Assembly: GCF_010726085.1 (NCBI RefSeq)
Contig: NZ_AP022560.1
Span: 3,968,001-4,032,000, forward strand
Source: Mycolicibacterium moriokaense
GTDB taxonomy: Bacteria > Actinomycetota > Actinomycetes > Mycobacteriales > Mycobacteriaceae
DNA: 64,000 bases
Reading direction: 5' to 3'
The number at the start of each line of letters is the position of its first letter. Position 1 is the stretch's first letter. Shown here in pieces: positions 18,022 to 27,570 of the stretch. A program made the translations under genes and the position numbers. The notes under the pieces are model-generated. The model was not told the origin of the DNA and ran no database searches. It saw nothing but the letters and a program-made list of their open reading frames with translations.

Positions 18022-18633
18022 TCACCCTCCGTCGCTGCGCCCGTCGGACTGCTTCGCCCACTCCGTCGCCAGCAGCTCGCGCGTCTCGCTCAGCAGCTGC
18101 GGGACCACCTTTGCGCCGCCGATGATCGTGATGAAGTTCGCGTCACCGATCCAGCGCGGCACCACGTGCATGTGCAGATGCTCGGCCAGTGACCCACCGG
18201 ACACCCTGCCCAGGTTCAGCCCGACATTGAACCCCATCGGGTTGGACACGCTCTTGATGACGCGAATCGCCTTCTGGGTGAAGGCCATCAGCTCGGCGCT
18301 CTCCGCCTCGGTGAGGTCTTCGAGTTCGGACACCATGCGGTACGGCACCACCATGAGATGTCCGGGGTTGTAGGGGTACAGGTTCAGCACGACGTAGACG
18401 AGCTCGCCGCGAGCCACCACCAGGCCGTCCTCGTCGGACAGCTTGGGGATGTCGGTGAATGGCCGCGACGGCTCCGAGCTGTCGCGCCGCATCGGGGCTT
18501 CGGCGATGTAGGTCATCCGATGCGGTGTCCACAGCCGCTGCAGGTGGTCGGGCTCGCCCGCGCCGTGGTCGATGATCGTCTGGTCGTCCTGCTGTCGGGT
18601 CAGCTCGTCGCGAAGGTGCTCGTCGTGGGTCAC
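18022..18633 (-). CDS. HIT domain protein (probable diadenosine tetraphosphate phosphorylase)
   Basis: Histidine-triad protein of 203 residues. The triad [10 protein letters not shown] follows SGGSLAE, and the [24 protein letters not shown] stretch is the nucleotide-binding part. The M. tuberculosis protein in the same place, Rv2613c, is characterised as an Ap4A phosphorylase. Release of Ap4A by the neighbouring threonyl-tRNA synthetase gives a plausible reason for the pairing; that link is inference. Start ATG 18633 overlaps the thrS stop by 4 bases. Confidence 0.94.
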   Translation of the reverse strand: MTHDEHLRDELTRQQDDQTIIDHGAGEPDHLQRLWTPHRMTYIAEAPMRRDSSEPSRPFTDIPKLSDEDGLVVARGELVYVVLNLYPYNPGHLMVVPYRMVSELEDLTEAESAELMAFTQKAIRVIKSVSNPMGFNVGLNLGRVSGGSLAEHLHMHVVPRWIGDANFITIIGGAKVVPQLLSETRELLATEWAKQSDGRSDGG

Positions 18634-20684
18634 TGCGCAATGCCCACCTTGACCAGTTCGGCTGTCGGAGTGGCGTTTTCGCGCCGCGCGATCCAGTCGG
18701 CGATGGCTGCCACCGCGGCGTCGCGCGGTACGCCGTTGATCTGGGTGCGGTCGCCGAAGCGGAAGCTGACGGCGCCGGCCTCGATGTCCCGGTCACCTGC
18801 GACGAGCATGAACGGCACCTTCTGGTTGGTGTGGTTCACGATCTTCTTCGCCATCCGGTCGTCGCTGGTGTCGACCTCGGCCCGAATCCCCGCCATCTTC
18901 AGTTGCGTCGCAAGGCCGTTGAGATACGGGATGTGGTCGTCGGCGACGGGGATTCCGACCACCTGCACCGGTGCCAGCCATGCTGGGAACGCGCCGGCGT
19001 AGTGCTCGGTGAGCACACCGAAGAACCGCTCGATCGAACCGAACAGCGCGCGGTGGATCAGCACCGGACGCTGGCGGGTGCCATCGGCGGCGGTGTACTC
19101 CAACTCGAAACGGTCGGGCATGTTGAAGTCGAGCTGGATGGTCGACATCTGCCAGCTGCGGCCCAGCGCGTCCTTGACCTGGACGGAGATCTTGGGTCCG
19201 TAGAACGCCGCTCCACCGGGATCGGGCACCAGGTGCAGACCGGAGGCCTCGGCGACCTCACGCAGCGTCTCGGTGGCCTCGTCCCAGTCCTCATCGGAGC
19301 CCACGTACTTCTCGGGGTCCTTCGTCGAGAGCTCCAGGTAGAAGTCGTTCAGTCCGTAGTCGGCGAGCAGGTCGAGCACGAACCGCAGCAGCGACGCCAA
19401 CTCGTCGCGCATCTGCTCGCGGGTGGTGTAGATGTGCGCGTCGTCCTGGGTCATGCCGCGCACCCGGGTAAGGCCGTGCACCACACCGGACTTCTCGTAG
19501 CGGTACACCGAGCCGAATTCGAAGAGCCGCAACGGAAGTTCCCGATAGGACCGCCCGCGCGACCGGAAGATCAGGTGGTGCATCGGGCAGTTCATCGGCT
19601 TGAGGTAGTAGTCCTGCCCCGGCTTACGCAGCGTGCCGTCCTCGTTGAACTCGGCGTCCATGTGCATCGGGGGGTACATGCCGTCGGCGTACCACTCGAG
19701 GTGTCCGGAGGTGATGTAGAGCTGTTCCTTGGTGATGTGCGGGGTGTTGACGAACTCGTAGCCGGCCTCGATGTGCTTGCGACGCGAGTATTCCTCGAGT
19801 TCGCGCCGGATGATGCCACCCTTGGGGTGGAAAACCGCCAGCCCGGAACCGATTTCGTCGGGGAAGCTGAACAGGTCGAGTTCAGCGCCAAGCCTGCGAT
19901 GGTCGCGCTTCTGCGCCTCTTCGAGGAACTCCAGATGCTTGTCGAGCGCTTCCTGTGACTCCCACGCGGTGCCGTAGATGCGCTGCAGGCTCGCGTTGTT
20001 CTGATCGCCGCGCCAGTAGGCCGCCGAACTGCGCGTCAGCTTGAACGCCGGGATGTACTTCGTCGTCGGGATGTGTGGGCCGCGGCACAGGTCGCCCCAT
20101 TCCCGTTCGCGGGTACGGGGATTGAGGTTGTCGTAGGCCGTCAGCTCGTCGCCGCCGACCTCCATCACGTCCGGGTCACCGGACTTGTCGTCGATGAGCT
20201 CCAGCTTGTAGGGCTCGTTGGCAAGTTCTTCGCGCGCTTGCTCTTTGGACTCGTAGACGCGCCGCGAGAACAGCTGGCCTTCTTTGATGATCTGGCGCAT
20301 GCGCTTCTCGAGCGCCTCGAGGTCCTCCGGGGTGAACGCCCGCTCCACGTCGAAGTCGTAGTAGAAGCCGTCGGTGATGGGCGGTCCGATGCCGAGCTTG
20401 GCCTGGGGGAAGATCTCCTGCACCGCCTGCGCCAGCACGTGCGCGGCGGAGTGGCGGATGACGCTGCGTCCGTCCTCGGTGTCCGCGGCGACGGGGATGA
20501 CCTCGACGTCGGTCTCGGGGGCCCATGACAGGTCGCGCAGTCGCCCCTGCGGATCGCGCACGACGACGATGGCCTTGGGGTCGCCGCGGCCCGGCAGCCC
20601 CGCTTCGCGCACCGCCTCACCCGCGGTCGTCCCGGCAGCGACCCGGATAGGGGCTGCTGAGGCGGGGCTGACGGCGGCGCTCAT
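18630..20684 (-). CDS. thrS: Threonyl-tRNA synthetase
   Basis: Class II aminoacyl-tRNA synthetase of 684 residues. N-terminal TGS domain ([18 protein letters not shown]), editing domain with [10 protein letters not shown] (HxxxH), catalytic core with [10 protein letters not shown] (zinc Cys and His) and [15 protein letters not shown], and C-terminal anticodon-binding domain ([33 protein letters not shown]). The frame continues far upstream, but that part is antisense-like Arg/Ser-rich noise. ATG 20684 is the real start, with GGAGA at the right distance. It begins the thrS-HIT-pgsA-PatA-pimA-NUDIX run. No T-box was seen in the 71-base leader. Confidence 0.97.
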   Translation of the reverse strand: MSAAVSPASAAPIRVAAGTTAGEAVREAGLPGRGDPKAIVVVRDPQGRLRDLSWAPETDVEVIPVAADTEDGRSVIRHSAAHVLAQAVQEIFPQAKLGIGPPITDGFYYDFDVERAFTPEDLEALEKRMRQIIKEGQLFSRRVYESKEQAREELANEPYKLELIDDKSGDPDVMEVGGDELTAYDNLNPRTREREWGDLCRGPHIPTTKYIPAFKLTRSSAAYWRGDQNNASLQRIYGTAWESQEALDKHLEFLEEAQKRDHRRLGAELDLFSFPDEIGSGLAVFHPKGGIIRRELEEYSRRKHIEAGYEFVNTPHITKEQLYITSGHLEWYADGMYPPMHMDAEFNEDGTLRKPGQDYYLKPMNCPMHHLIFRSRGRSYRELPLRLFEFGSVYRYEKSGVVHGLTRVRGMTQDDAHIYTTREQMRDELASLLRFVLDLLADYGLNDFYLELSTKDPEKYVGSDEDWDEATETLREVAEASGLHLVPDPGGAAFYGPKISVQVKDALGRSWQMSTIQLDFNMPDRFELEYTAADGTRQRPVLIHRALFGSIERFFGVLTEHYAGAFPAWLAPVQVVGIPVADDHIPYLNGLATQLKMAGIRAEVDTSDDRMAKKIVNHTNQKVPFMLVAGDRDIEAGAVSFRFGDRTQINGVPRDAAVAAIADWIARRENATPTAELVKVGIAQ

Positions 20685-20755
20685 CGGTCTGTCTCCAATG
20701 CGTCGGGGGCTATGTCGGGGTATGTCGAACGCGACCATGCTATCCGTGCACGCCT

Positions 20756-21184
20756 TCAGGCCCCCAGGCCAATAGGGCTGTTCAACCACGGCCAGTCGAT
20801 GCCGAACAGTTCGGCGGTCCAGTCGGCGGCGCCGAGCAGCCACAGGGTGCCCACCACGACCACAAAGGTGAACAGCGCACCGATCGCCTGGATCGCGATG
20901 TGCTGTTCGCTGAACCAGGCCATCGCCTTGTCGTAACGCGTCTTGGCGTACGCCAGCAGACGTCGTGCCCATTCGAATTCGGTCGCGAGGATGCCGAGCC
21001 CGACGAACAGGATCGCCCAGCCCGGACCGGGATACGGGATGGCGACGACACCCACGGCGAAGACCGTCAGGCCGACGACCGCGACACCGATGCGGTAGGT
21101 GAATTCGGCCATGCGGTGGTCGCGCAACCGATCGCGCCAGCGCGCCCATCGGCGCACGCGGCCGGGGTGACCGCCCTTGGTCAC
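20756..21184 (-). CDS. PGPGW (TIGR02611) family membrane protein
   Basis: Membrane protein of 142 residues. A basic N-terminus ([17 protein letters not shown]) precedes two hydrophobic segments around the family motif [11 protein letters not shown], then a cytosolic helix ([18 protein letters not shown]) and a third membrane segment ([20 protein letters not shown]). Function is unknown. GTG 21184 is chosen because it forms a GTGA overlap with the upstream thioesterase gene. It lies just upstream of thrS. Confidence 0.88.
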   Translation of the reverse strand: MTKGGHPGRVRRWARWRDRLRDHRMAEFTYRIGVAVVGLTVFAVGVVAIPYPGPGWAILFVGLGILATEFEWARRLLAYAKTRYDKAMAWFSEQHIAIQAIGALFTFVVVVGTLWLLGAADWTAELFGIDWPWLNSPIGLGA

Positions 21185-21810
21185 GGTTGGCCGGGGCGCA
21201 GCTTGACGAACAGCGCGTGCGACTCGGCCAGCACGTCCTCGCCGTCCAGCAGGCGTCCCGATACGAAGATCTTGCGGTCCTCGATGCTGTCGATGCCGGC
21301 CTCGACCTGCAGCTCCCTCTCGACCAGCGCGATCTTGCGGTAGTCGACGTGCAGGAACGCGGTGCGCTGGGCGCGGCTGCCGCTGAGGGTGAACGCGGAG
21401 TACCCGAGCAGCCCATCGAAGAGCTGCGCGACCGCGCCGCCGTGCGCGGCGCCGTTGCGGCCGAGGTGGAATCTGCGGAACGTCGCCGTGCCCGCGATGC
21501 GACCGTCGGGCGTCTTGTGCAGGTCCAGCGGGATGGACAGCAGATTGCCGCGGTTGGGCAGGTCCATCCGCCGACCGGACGGCGAGGACCATTCGTCGGC
21601 GTAGTAGGGCGCCAGCAGTTGCGTGACCTTCTCGACGAGGTCGGCGGCCTCGGTGATGACGTCATCGGGTGCGTCGGCAGCGCGGGCATGGTCCTGCAGG
21701 GTGCGGACGGCCTCGATGAAGCGGCCGTAGTCGGGTCCACCCTGGGTGGTCGGCACCGGCGGGTTGAATCCCCCGCCGGGATGCGCACCCGAAGGCTGAT
21801 CGGTGGTCAC
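21181..21810 (-). CDS. PaaI-type hotdog thioesterase
   Basis: Single-hotdog protein of 209 residues. A long N-terminal helical part (residues 1-90) is followed by the hotdog domain with [27 protein letters not shown], where HGGA is the PaaI-family active-site loop, and by [39 protein letters not shown]. It probably hydrolyses an acyl- or aryl-acyl-CoA. It is the first gene of the minus-strand run leading to thrS and is coupled to the PGPGW gene by a 4-base overlap. Confidence 0.9.
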   Translation of the reverse strand: MTTDQPSGAHPGGGFNPPVPTTQGGPDYGRFIEAVRTLQDHARAADAPDDVITEAADLVEKVTQLLAPYYADEWSSPSGRRMDLPNRGNLLSIPLDLHKTPDGRIAGTATFRRFHLGRNGAAHGGAVAQLFDGLLGYSAFTLSGSRAQRTAFLHVDYRKIALVERELQVEAGIDSIEDRKIFVSGRLLDGEDVLAESHALFVKLRPGQP

Positions 21811-21836
21811 CCGACCACCGTATTGCCTGGCTCAGG

Positions 21837-22688
21837 CTAGGCGGCCGCGGCCCCGGCCGTGCTCAGCGTCTCGAACTCGTCATCGGTCAGCTCGATGCGC
21901 GCGGCCGCGACGTTCTCCTCGAGATGGTCGACCTTCGACGTCCCGGGGATGGGCAGCATCACCGGTGACCGCTTCAGCAGCCACGCCAGCGCCAGCTGCG
22001 ACGGGGACGCCCCGTGGTCGGCCGCGATGCGCTGCAACGGCCCGTCGGGGGCTGCCAGCGGTCCAGCGGCCAACGGGAACCACGGAATGAACCCGATGTT
22101 CTGGGACTCGCAGGCTTCCAGCACCGGCTCCGCACTTCTCGTCGACAGGTTGTACATGTTCTGCACCGTCACGATCGTCGCGACCTTCTGGGCGGCCTCG
22201 AGTTGGTCGACATTGATTTCGGACAGCCCGATGTGGCGGATCTTGCCTTCCTGCTGCAGCTTCACCAACTCCCCGATCTGGTCCTCGGCGGGGAACTTGT
22301 CGTCGATGCGGTGCAGCTGGAACAGGTCGATGGTGTCCACCCCGAGGCGTCGCAGACTCATCTCGCATTCCTGACGCAGGTACGCCGGGTACCCGAGGGG
22401 GTCCCAGGTGTCGGGTCCGACGCGCAGCAACCCGGCCTTGGTGGCGACGACGAGTCCGTCGGGATAGGGATGCAGCGCCTCGTTGATCAGTTCCTCGGAC
22501 ACATACGGGCCGTAGGAGTCGGCGGTGTCGATGAAGTTCACGCCAAGGTCGACGAGGCGGCGCAACACACGAATGCACTCGTCGCGATCGGCAGGCGGGC
22601 CCCAGACGCCCTTGCCCGTCAGTCGCATCGCGCCGAAGCCCAGACGGTTGACGGTCAGGTCGCCGCCGATGGTGAAGGTGGTGGTCAT
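21837..22688 (-). CDS. Aldo/keto reductase
   Basis: NADPH-dependent (alpha/beta)8-barrel oxidoreductase of 283 residues. Catalytic residues are in place: Asp and Tyr in [16 protein letters not shown], Lys in VVATKAGLL, His in LFQLHRID. The cofactor region holds [17 protein letters not shown]. Start ATG 22688 ([19 protein letters not shown]) agrees with the family N-terminus; the upstream frame is noise. The physiological carbonyl substrate is unknown. It diverges from the DUF1990 gene with 72 bases between the starts. Confidence 0.94.
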   Translation of the reverse strand: MTTTFTIGGDLTVNRLGFGAMRLTGKGVWGPPADRDECIRVLRRLVDLGVNFIDTADSYGPYVSEELINEALHPYPDGLVVATKAGLLRVGPDTWDPLGYPAYLRQECEMSLRRLGVDTIDLFQLHRIDDKFPAEDQIGELVKLQQEGKIRHIGLSEINVDQLEAAQKVATIVTVQNMYNLSTRSAEPVLEACESQNIGFIPWFPLAAGPLAAPDGPLQRIAADHGASPSQLALAWLLKRSPVMLPIPGTSKVDHLEENVAAARIELTDDEFETLSTAGAAAA

Positions 22689-22760
22689 CTTTCGCACCGT
22701 ACGCCGAGAACCTTGGGGTCGCCGGGCAGCGAATGCCGGCTGCGATAGCGTCGGGCAGCG

Positions 22761-23258
22761 ATGAAGCTGAGCGACCTTGCCGGGCTGCCGTTGACCTACA
22801 CAGAGGTCGGCGCCACCGCCGGCGCACTGCCCGCCGGCTACCACCACGTGCGGAAGTCGGCGGTGATCGGTCGCGGCTTGCGGAGGTTCGAGGAGGCGGC
22901 CGCGGCCGGGATGCGGTGGGGCATGCTGCGCGGCGCCGGGATCAAGGTGACGGCGACGACTGAGGTCGCCGCGGTCGGGTCGGAGGTCATCGTGCACCTG
23001 GGCCCGGTCCAGGCGCCGTGCCGAGTGGTCTACGTCGTCGACGAACCCGACCGCCGCGGTTTCGCCTATGGCACCTTGCCCGGGCACGCCGAGTCCGGTG
23101 AGGAGCTGTTCCTCGTCCGCTACGACCCGGCCACCGAGAACGTGATCGCCGAGGTGACCGCGTTCTCCCGGCATGCCACGTGGTGGAGCCGGTTGGCGTC
23201 GCCGTTCACGTCGCTGGTCCAGCGAATCGTGACATCGCGTTATCTAAAGGCCCTGTAG
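22761..23258 (+). CDS. DUF1990 family protein
   Basis: Protein of 165 residues with the DUF1990 pattern: [44 protein letters not shown] and [20 protein letters not shown]. The fold is predicted to be SRPBCC-like, binding a hydrophobic ligand; no biochemical role is established. It ends 65 bases before the GAF-ANTAR regulator on the same strand. Confidence 0.9.
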   Translation: MKLSDLAGLPLTYTEVGATAGALPAGYHHVRKSAVIGRGLRRFEEAAAAGMRWGMLRGAGIKVTATTEVAAVGSEVIVHLGPVQAPCRVVYVVDEPDRRGFAYGTLPGHAESGEELFLVRYDPATENVIAEVTAFSRHATWWSRLASPFTSLVQRIVTSRYLKAL

Positions 23259-23323
23259 TCGGCTTATTCGATACGCACCGGCGTCCGTCACCGCGTAGCT
23301 TTGCCCCGGGAGGAGGGCGAGTG

Positions 23324-24031
23324 GTGAAGAATTCAAGCATGGTCGAGGCCACCCACCTGCGTATTGCCGAGCTGGTACAGGCACTGCACAGCCGGACCGA
23401 TACCGACTCGGAAACCGTGATCGCCGAGTTGGCGGAACACGCCGCGGTGGAGATTCCCGGTGCGCAGTACGCCGGCATCACGGTGACGCGCAACCGCAAG
23501 CACATCGACACCCCTGCCGCCACGCACTTCTATCCGATGCTGTTGGACAAGGTGCAGCAGCGATACGGCGAGGGCCCGTGTCTCACCGCGGCGTGGGAGG
23601 AGAAGACCATCCATGTCGCGGATCTCGAACACGACGACCGCTTCCCGCGCTACCGGGAAGATGCGCTGGCGGAAACGCCGATCCGGTCGATCATGGCGTT
23701 CCAGTTGTTCATCGCCGGCGAGACGATGGGCGCACTGAACGTCTACGCCGAACAACCGCACGCGTTCGACGATGAGTCCAGGACCATCGGCCTGATCTTC
23801 GCCGCGCACTCGTCGGTGGCGTGGAATTCCGCGCGCCGCGACGAGCACTTCAAGAAGGCGTTGGCCAGCCGCGACGTGATCGGTCAGGCCAAGGGCATGA
23901 TCATGGAACGCTACGGGGTCGACGCAGTGCAGGCATTTGAGTTGCTGCGCAAGCTCTCTCAGGACTCCAACGTGCCGCTGATCAAGGTTGCCACCCAGCT
24001 CGTCGCCGACTCCCAGTCGACCGCCCAGTAG
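23324..24031 (+). CDS. GAF and ANTAR domain transcription antitermination regulator
   Basis: Cytosolic regulator of 235 residues: a GAF sensor (residues about 20-165, with DRFPRYREDALAETPIRSIMAFQLFIAGETMGALNVYAE) and a C-terminal ANTAR domain (residues about 175-228, ALASRDVIGQAKGMIMERYG ... AFELLRKLSQDSNVPL). ANTAR domains bind paired hairpins in mRNA leaders and prevent termination. Two adjacent GTGs follow an AGGAGGG site; the second (23324) has the better spacing. No partner kinase is adjacent, so the signal is probably sensed directly by the GAF domain. Confidence 0.94.
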   Translation: MKNSSMVEATHLRIAELVQALHSRTDTDSETVIAELAEHAAVEIPGAQYAGITVTRNRKHIDTPAATHFYPMLLDKVQQRYGEGPCLTAAWEEKTIHVADLEHDDRFPRYREDALAETPIRSIMAFQLFIAGETMGALNVYAEQPHAFDDESRTIGLIFAAHSSVAWNSARRDEHFKKALASRDVIGQAKGMIMERYGVDAVQAFELLRKLSQDSNVPLIKVATQLVADSQSTAQ

Positions 24032-24264
24032 CCCGGCGCGACACGCCGTCGACTCGGCCTCTCGGACCATTTCGGATTCGATTGCGACACGGCCGGATCG
24101 CGACCGAGTTTCGAAGCGGGCCACCACGTTCGCATTTCGCGGGTCGTTGCCGAAGCGTGACGAACCCTTGATCGAATTGCGAAGGCTCGCCTGGGCATCG
24201 AATCCCCTTGGCGCCCCTACGATCGCTTATTGACAAGGTTGTAATTTCGAAGGATTCGGAACCC

Positions 24265-25095
24265 ATGCGTGTGGTTTTTCGGTGTGTTCTCGCAGCGATG
24301 GTGATCGCTGCGAGTGTGGTTGTGGGCCCGGCTGGCGCCAGCTCGGCGGCGAGCCAGTCGTATCGTCCTGCGGTCGCATCGATCCTTCCCGCGCCGGGTT
24401 CCGTCGTGGGCGTGGCGCACCCGGTCGTCGTGACGTTCAGAGCCCCCGTCACCGACCGGCGTGCCGCCGAACGCGCCATCGACATCAAGTCGGTGCCCCC
24501 GATGACCGGCAAGTTCGAATGGGTGGAAAACAACGTCGTGCAGTGGGTTCCCGACGAATTCTGGCCGGCGCACACCACGGTGGCACTTGCGGTGGGCAAC
24601 CTGCCCACCACGAGCTTCCAGACCGGTCCCGCCGTCGTGGGTGTGGCCAACATCGCGGAGAAGACGTTCACGGTGACCATCGACGGTGTACCGCCCTCTG
24701 ATCTGCCCGCACCTCACCACCGCGCCAACTGGGGCAAGCCTGGCGTGTTCCCGGCTTCGATGGGCCGGCCGCAGTATCCGACGCCGGTCGGTACCTACAC
24801 CGTGCTGGGCAAGGATCGCGACGTGGTGATGGATTCGAGCACCGTCGGTATCCCCGTCGACGCTCCCGATGGTTACCATCTGGACGTCGCGTACGCCGTT
24901 CGCTTCACCGAACGCGGTCTCTTCGTGCACTCGGCTCCCTGGTCCGTCAACCAGATGGGCTATGAGAATGTCAGCCACGGTTGTATCGGGCTCAGTACCG
25001 AGGATGCAGAGTGGTACTTCAATACCGTCAATGTGGGTGACCCGATCATTGTGCGGGAGAACGGGATCGAGGTTCCTCGAACCGTGTCGGGCTAG
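24265..25095 (+). CDS. L,D-transpeptidase
   Basis: Secreted cell-wall enzyme of 276 residues that makes 3-3 peptidoglycan cross-links or anchors proteins. The signal peptide is MRVVFRCVLAAMVIAASVVV with an AxA-like end (GPAGASSA). A bacterial Ig-like domain follows (residues about 35-140, SILPAPGSVVGVAHPVVVTF), then a YkuD domain with the catalytic motif HSAPWSVNQMGYENVSHGC, where His, Ser-His and Cys are all present. ATG 24265 is preferred over ATG 24208 because it starts a normal signal peptide. TTGACA at 24230-24235 may be a -35 box, but no clear -10 follows. Confidence 0.93.
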   Translation: MRVVFRCVLAAMVIAASVVVGPAGASSAASQSYRPAVASILPAPGSVVGVAHPVVVTFRAPVTDRRAAERAIDIKSVPPMTGKFEWVENNVVQWVPDEFWPAHTTVALAVGNLPTTSFQTGPAVVGVANIAEKTFTVTIDGVPPSDLPAPHHRANWGKPGVFPASMGRPQYPTPVGTYTVLGKDRDVVMDSSTVGIPVDAPDGYHLDVAYAVRFTERGLFVHSAPWSVNQMGYENVSHGCIGLSTEDAEWYFNTVNVGDPIIVRENGIEVPRTVSG

Positions 25096-25478
25096 CTCTG
25101 CGAATAGAGCAGCAACGCCGCTGAGATGAGCATGACGACGGCGGTCGCGCCATGGACTCCCCAGGCGATGGACTTGGCACCACCGCTGCCGAGCACGATC
25201 GCCGCGTCGGCGATCGGAATGAGGGTGGCGGCCAATATCACCCAGCCGAGCAGATGTGTTGCGCCCGCGGCGATCAGGATGATGACAATCAGCCCTGACG
25301 CGATGTCGCGGATGCCCTTGACCCGCATATAGGCGCCGACGGATGGCTGGCCCACATCGGGTTGCACCCCGTAGCCCGCGGCGGCGACGCGCGGCGCGAC
25401 GATGAAGCGTGCGCCGATGAAGATGATCGCGGCGGCGATGAGTCCGGCGAGGGTGTAGCCCACGATGGAAGCGGTCAT
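25092..25478 (-). CDS. DUF4267 family membrane protein
   Basis: Membrane protein of 128 residues with four helices, including MTASIVGYTLAGLIAAAIIF and VVMLISAALLLYS. It carries the DUF4267 hallmark YMRVKGIRDIASGLIVIILI. Function is unknown. An AGGAG site precedes the ATG. It is the last gene of a three-gene minus-strand operon (DUF1772, NIPSNAP, DUF4267), 19 bases after the NIPSNAP gene. It overlaps the convergent L,D-transpeptidase by 4 bases. Confidence 0.86.
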   Translation of the reverse strand: MTASIVGYTLAGLIAAAIIFIGARFIVAPRVAAAGYGVQPDVGQPSVGAYMRVKGIRDIASGLIVIILIAAGATHLLGWVILAATLIPIADAAIVLGSGGAKSIAWGVHGATAVVMLISAALLLYSQS

Positions 25479-25497
25479 ATCGAATGCTCCTGAAATG

Positions 25498-25815
25498 TCA
25501 TTGAATTGGCGAGAATGAGGTCGGATTCATCAGCGCCGACTGAACGTCGACGATGTCGTCGATGTCGAAGCCGGCCATATCGGCGGCGAATTCAGGACTG
25601 GCCATCACCTGCCGCGTGAGCTGTTCGGGATCGGCCGTCGCCGGGTAGCGGATGAGTGCGATCAGTCGATTCGCATCGCCGCCTTCCTCTGTCCACACGC
25701 CGTGGGTGGTGATCCCGAATTTCTGGAACGTCGGCAGATGGCTGGCCCAGTGCACCGCCGCATAGCGTTCCAGCGCTTCGGACGATCGCAGGGTATAGAT
25801 CCTCAGCTGAAACAT
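25498..25815 (-). CDS. NIPSNAP family protein
   Basis: Dimeric alpha+beta barrel protein of 105 residues. It begins MFQLRIYTLRSSEALERYAAVHWASHLPTFQKFGI, the NIPSNAP consensus, and contains LIALIRYPATADPEQLTRQVMASPEF. Many relatives of this fold are heme- or substrate-binding monooxygenase-like proteins; the function here is unproven. GGAGGAGA lies upstream. It is the middle gene of the TetR-linked operon. Confidence 0.88.
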   Translation of the reverse strand: MFQLRIYTLRSSEALERYAAVHWASHLPTFQKFGITTHGVWTEEGGDANRLIALIRYPATADPEQLTRQVMASPEFAADMAGFDIDDIVDVQSALMNPTSFSPIQ

Positions 25816-25849
25816 CGACTATTGCTCTCCTCCAGTTGATATGAGGAAT

Positions 25850-26326
25850 TCAGATCGTCAACGCCACACACAGGACGGTCACTGCGAGCCCTTGCAGGAC
25901 GGCGCGAACGCCGATGATGCGGTCCCACTTTTCTTGTAGGACACGCCCATTCGGTATCGATCGACCGGCGTCGACGGCCGCTGTCAGCTCTCGATTGACC
26001 GGCGCGCTCACCCGTGTGTAGAGCACGATCCAGACCAACAACAGGACCAGGGCTACAGCCGCCGCGATCGCTTGTGGCCATTGCGCGGCCACCGCAGCGA
26101 GCACCACCGTCGCCGCCGCGGCCACCACGCCGAGCACCCCAGGCACGGGCATGCGCCGGTCGCCGTATCGATGCACGTTTCCCGTGACCTCCACCAGTGT
26201 GGCGTCGTCGACCGATGCCAAGGCCGGGCGCAGCACGATCGCGCAGAACATGTCAGTGCCGTAGACGACCGCGGTGCCGAGCACAGCGATCAATGCGGCG
26301 GCACGAGCGATCAGATCCAAAGTCAT
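25850..26326 (-). CDS. DUF1772 (anthrone oxygenase-like) membrane protein
   Basis: Membrane protein of 158 residues with four helices, matching DUF1772: a DMFCAIVLRPAL segment after helix 1, two central helices (VVAAAATVVLAAVAAQ and AIAAAVALVLLLVWIVLYTRV), then APVNRELTAAV and an EKWDRIIGVRAVLQ stretch before the last helix. Fungal relatives oxidise anthrones. ATG 26326 has a GAAGGG site; the open frame further upstream crosses the operators and is rejected. It is the first gene of the operon, with 100 bases to the divergent tetR. Confidence 0.88.
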   Translation of the reverse strand: MTLDLIARAAALIAVLGTAVVYGTDMFCAIVLRPALASVDDATLVEVTGNVHRYGDRRMPVPGVLGVVAAAATVVLAAVAAQWPQAIAAAVALVLLLVWIVLYTRVSAPVNRELTAAVDAGRSIPNGRVLQEKWDRIIGVRAVLQGLAVTVLCVALTI

Positions 26327-26350
26327 GTCGTAGACCCTTCCGACGTAGGC

Positions 26351-26365
26351 GTTAGCAACGCTAAC
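26351..26365. promoter_or_regulatory. TetR operator, site 1
   Basis: GTTAGCAACGCTAAC is a perfect inverted repeat (GTTAGC / GCTAAC around AAC) 25 bases upstream of the DUF1772 start and 62 bases upstream of the divergent tetR start. It is the likely main operator of the TetR at 26427. A shortened copy follows at 26387-26397. Confidence 0.75.
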
Positions 26366-26386
26366 CCTGGTTCCGTCACGCGTCAA

Positions 26387-26397
26387 TAGCAACGCTA
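26387..26397. promoter_or_regulatory. TetR operator, site 2 (shorter copy)
   Basis: TAGCAACGCTA repeats the core of site 1 with 4-bp arms, 36 bases further towards tetR (centre to centre 34). It overlaps TAGTAT (26396-26401), a possible -10 for tetR, so this site would control the regulator itself. Confidence 0.65.
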
Positions 26398-26426
26398 GTA
26401 TCGGTAGCGGTGATATCATCCGCGGT

Positions 26427-26999
26427 ATGGCCATCCAGGACCGTCGCGACCGGGAGCGAGCCGCCCGCAGGCAGCTGATCATCACGACGGCGCGCCGGCT
26501 TGCAGAGGCGGAGGGCTGGGATGCGGTGACGACGCGGCGGTTGTCCGCGGAGATCGAGTACAGCCAGCCGGTGTTGTACAAGCACTTCGCCGGCATGGAT
26601 CAACTCGCTGATGCGGTCGCCCTCGACGGCTTCGGCGAGCTGGCGGATGCGATTCGAGATGCTCGAGAGGGTGCGGCCGGCGACAGCCTGGCCGCCGTCG
26701 CGCACGCGTATCTGGATTTCGCCCGCAATAATCCGGCCGTCTACGACGCGATGTTCGCGCGTGCGACCAGCCTGCACTTCGCCGCAGACGACACTCCCCC
26801 TCAGCTGAAGGCCGCCTTCGCTGAATTGCGTTCAGCGGTGGCTCTTCTCAGCGGCGACGACGATGCGGACACGCTCACCGAGGTGTTCTGGGCGGCACTG
26901 CACGGCCTGGTCACCCTCGGCCGTACGGGCCGACTACGCCGGGGCTACGAATCCGAACGTATCGACCTGCTCGTCACTCAATTCGCCCGCGAACGCTGA
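26427..26999 (+). CDS. TetR family transcriptional regulator
   Basis: Repressor of 190 residues: helix-turn-helix at residues about 12-58 (RRQLIITTARRLAEAEGWDAVTTRRLSAEIEYSQPVLYKHFAGM) and a C-terminal ligand domain resembling the WHG domain of TetR (DSLAAVAHAYLDFARNNPAVYDAMFARA). It diverges from the DUF1772-NIPSNAP-DUF4267 operon, and the gap holds two copies of the same palindrome. This makes autoregulation plus control of that operon likely. The inducer is unknown. Confidence 0.93.
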   Translation: MAIQDRRDRERAARRQLIITTARRLAEAEGWDAVTTRRLSAEIEYSQPVLYKHFAGMDQLADAVALDGFGELADAIRDAREGAAGDSLAAVAHAYLDFARNNPAVYDAMFARATSLHFAADDTPPQLKAAFAELRSAVALLSGDDDADTLTEVFWAALHGLVTLGRTGRLRRGYESERIDLLVTQFARER

Positions 27000-27002
27000 G
27001 AT

Positions 27003-27043
27003 CGCGGCCACCCGTCCCCAGTCATCGGGGACGGGTCGCCGCG
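27003..27043. terminator. Bidirectional terminator hairpin
   Basis: CCCGTCCCC / GGGGACGGG (27011-27019 and 27027-27035) form a perfect 9-bp stem. An outer CGCGGC / GCCGCG pair extends it to 15 bp with one 2-base mismatch. It fills the gap between the convergent tetR and the proline-rich protein gene. There is no U-tract, as is common in mycobacteria. Confidence 0.75.
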
Positions 27044-27054
27044 GAAGGGCTAAT

Positions 27055-27570
27055 TCAGTGGCCGGAAGGTCCCGGGCCGGGCGCAATCGGTTGACCGGGC
27101 TGGGGTGCTCCACTCGGCGCGGGACCGACCGGATCCCCCTTACCTCCGGCGGCACCACCCATGGTGGTCAGCGGAAGGCCGCCCGCGACCGGAGCACCGG
27201 CGACGATCGGTGCACCCGCGATCGGCGGAACGATCGGCACCGGCGGCACCAAGGGCGGAACCGGCGGCACCAGGGGCGGCGGCACGATCGGTGGGACCAG
27301 CGGTGGCGGAACGATCGGCGGAGCGATCGGAACCGGCCCGGGCAACGCCATCGGCACACCGGCCATCTCAGTGATGGGAGCGCATGGGGCCGCCGCAGGA
27401 GCACCCGCTGCTGGAGCCTCCCCCGCCTGCGTCTCGACGCACTCGTAGGCACCACCGGTCTTGAGCATCGGCGCCGCCGAGGCGCCAGCGCTCAACGCCA
27501 GTGCGACGCCGCATAACCCCGCCCCGACAGCAATCATCTTGATGTTGAGTCGATCAAAGATCGCCATCAC
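27055..27570 (-). CDS. Secreted proline-rich protein
   Basis: Protein of 171 residues. The signal peptide (IKMIAVGAGLCGVALALSAGASAA) is followed by a short Cys-containing part (GGAYECVETQAG ... PCAPITEM), then a low-complexity Pro/Val/Ile tract at residues about 75-125 built on PPIVPPPLVP repeats, and a Gly/Pro-rich tail. It is likely exported and associated with the wall; no enzyme motif is present. GTG 27570 has AAGGAG upstream, and an ATG follows directly. The Pro-rich part could be a spacer across the cell wall; this is inference. Confidence 0.8.
   Translation of the reverse strand: MMAIFDRLNIKMIAVGAGLCGVALALSAGASAAPMLKTGGAYECVETQAGEAPAAGAPAAAPCAPITEMAGVPMALPGPVPIAPPIVPPPLVPPIVPPPLVPPVPPLVPPVPIVPPIAGAPIVAGAPVAGGLPLTTMGGAAGGKGDPVGPAPSGAPQPGQPIAPGPGPSGH

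Noticed and set aside
20685..21788. Upstream extension of the thrS frame to 1,052 residues
   Set aside because: The extra 368 residues are Arg/Ser/Pro noise antisense-phase to the PGPGW and thioesterase genes. The TGS domain starts right after ATG 20684, which has GGAGA.
24230..24264. TTGACA as a full promoter of the L,D-transpeptidase gene
   Set aside because: The hexamer at 24230-24235 is perfect, but no TANNNT lies 16-19 bases further on, so I do not list a promoter.
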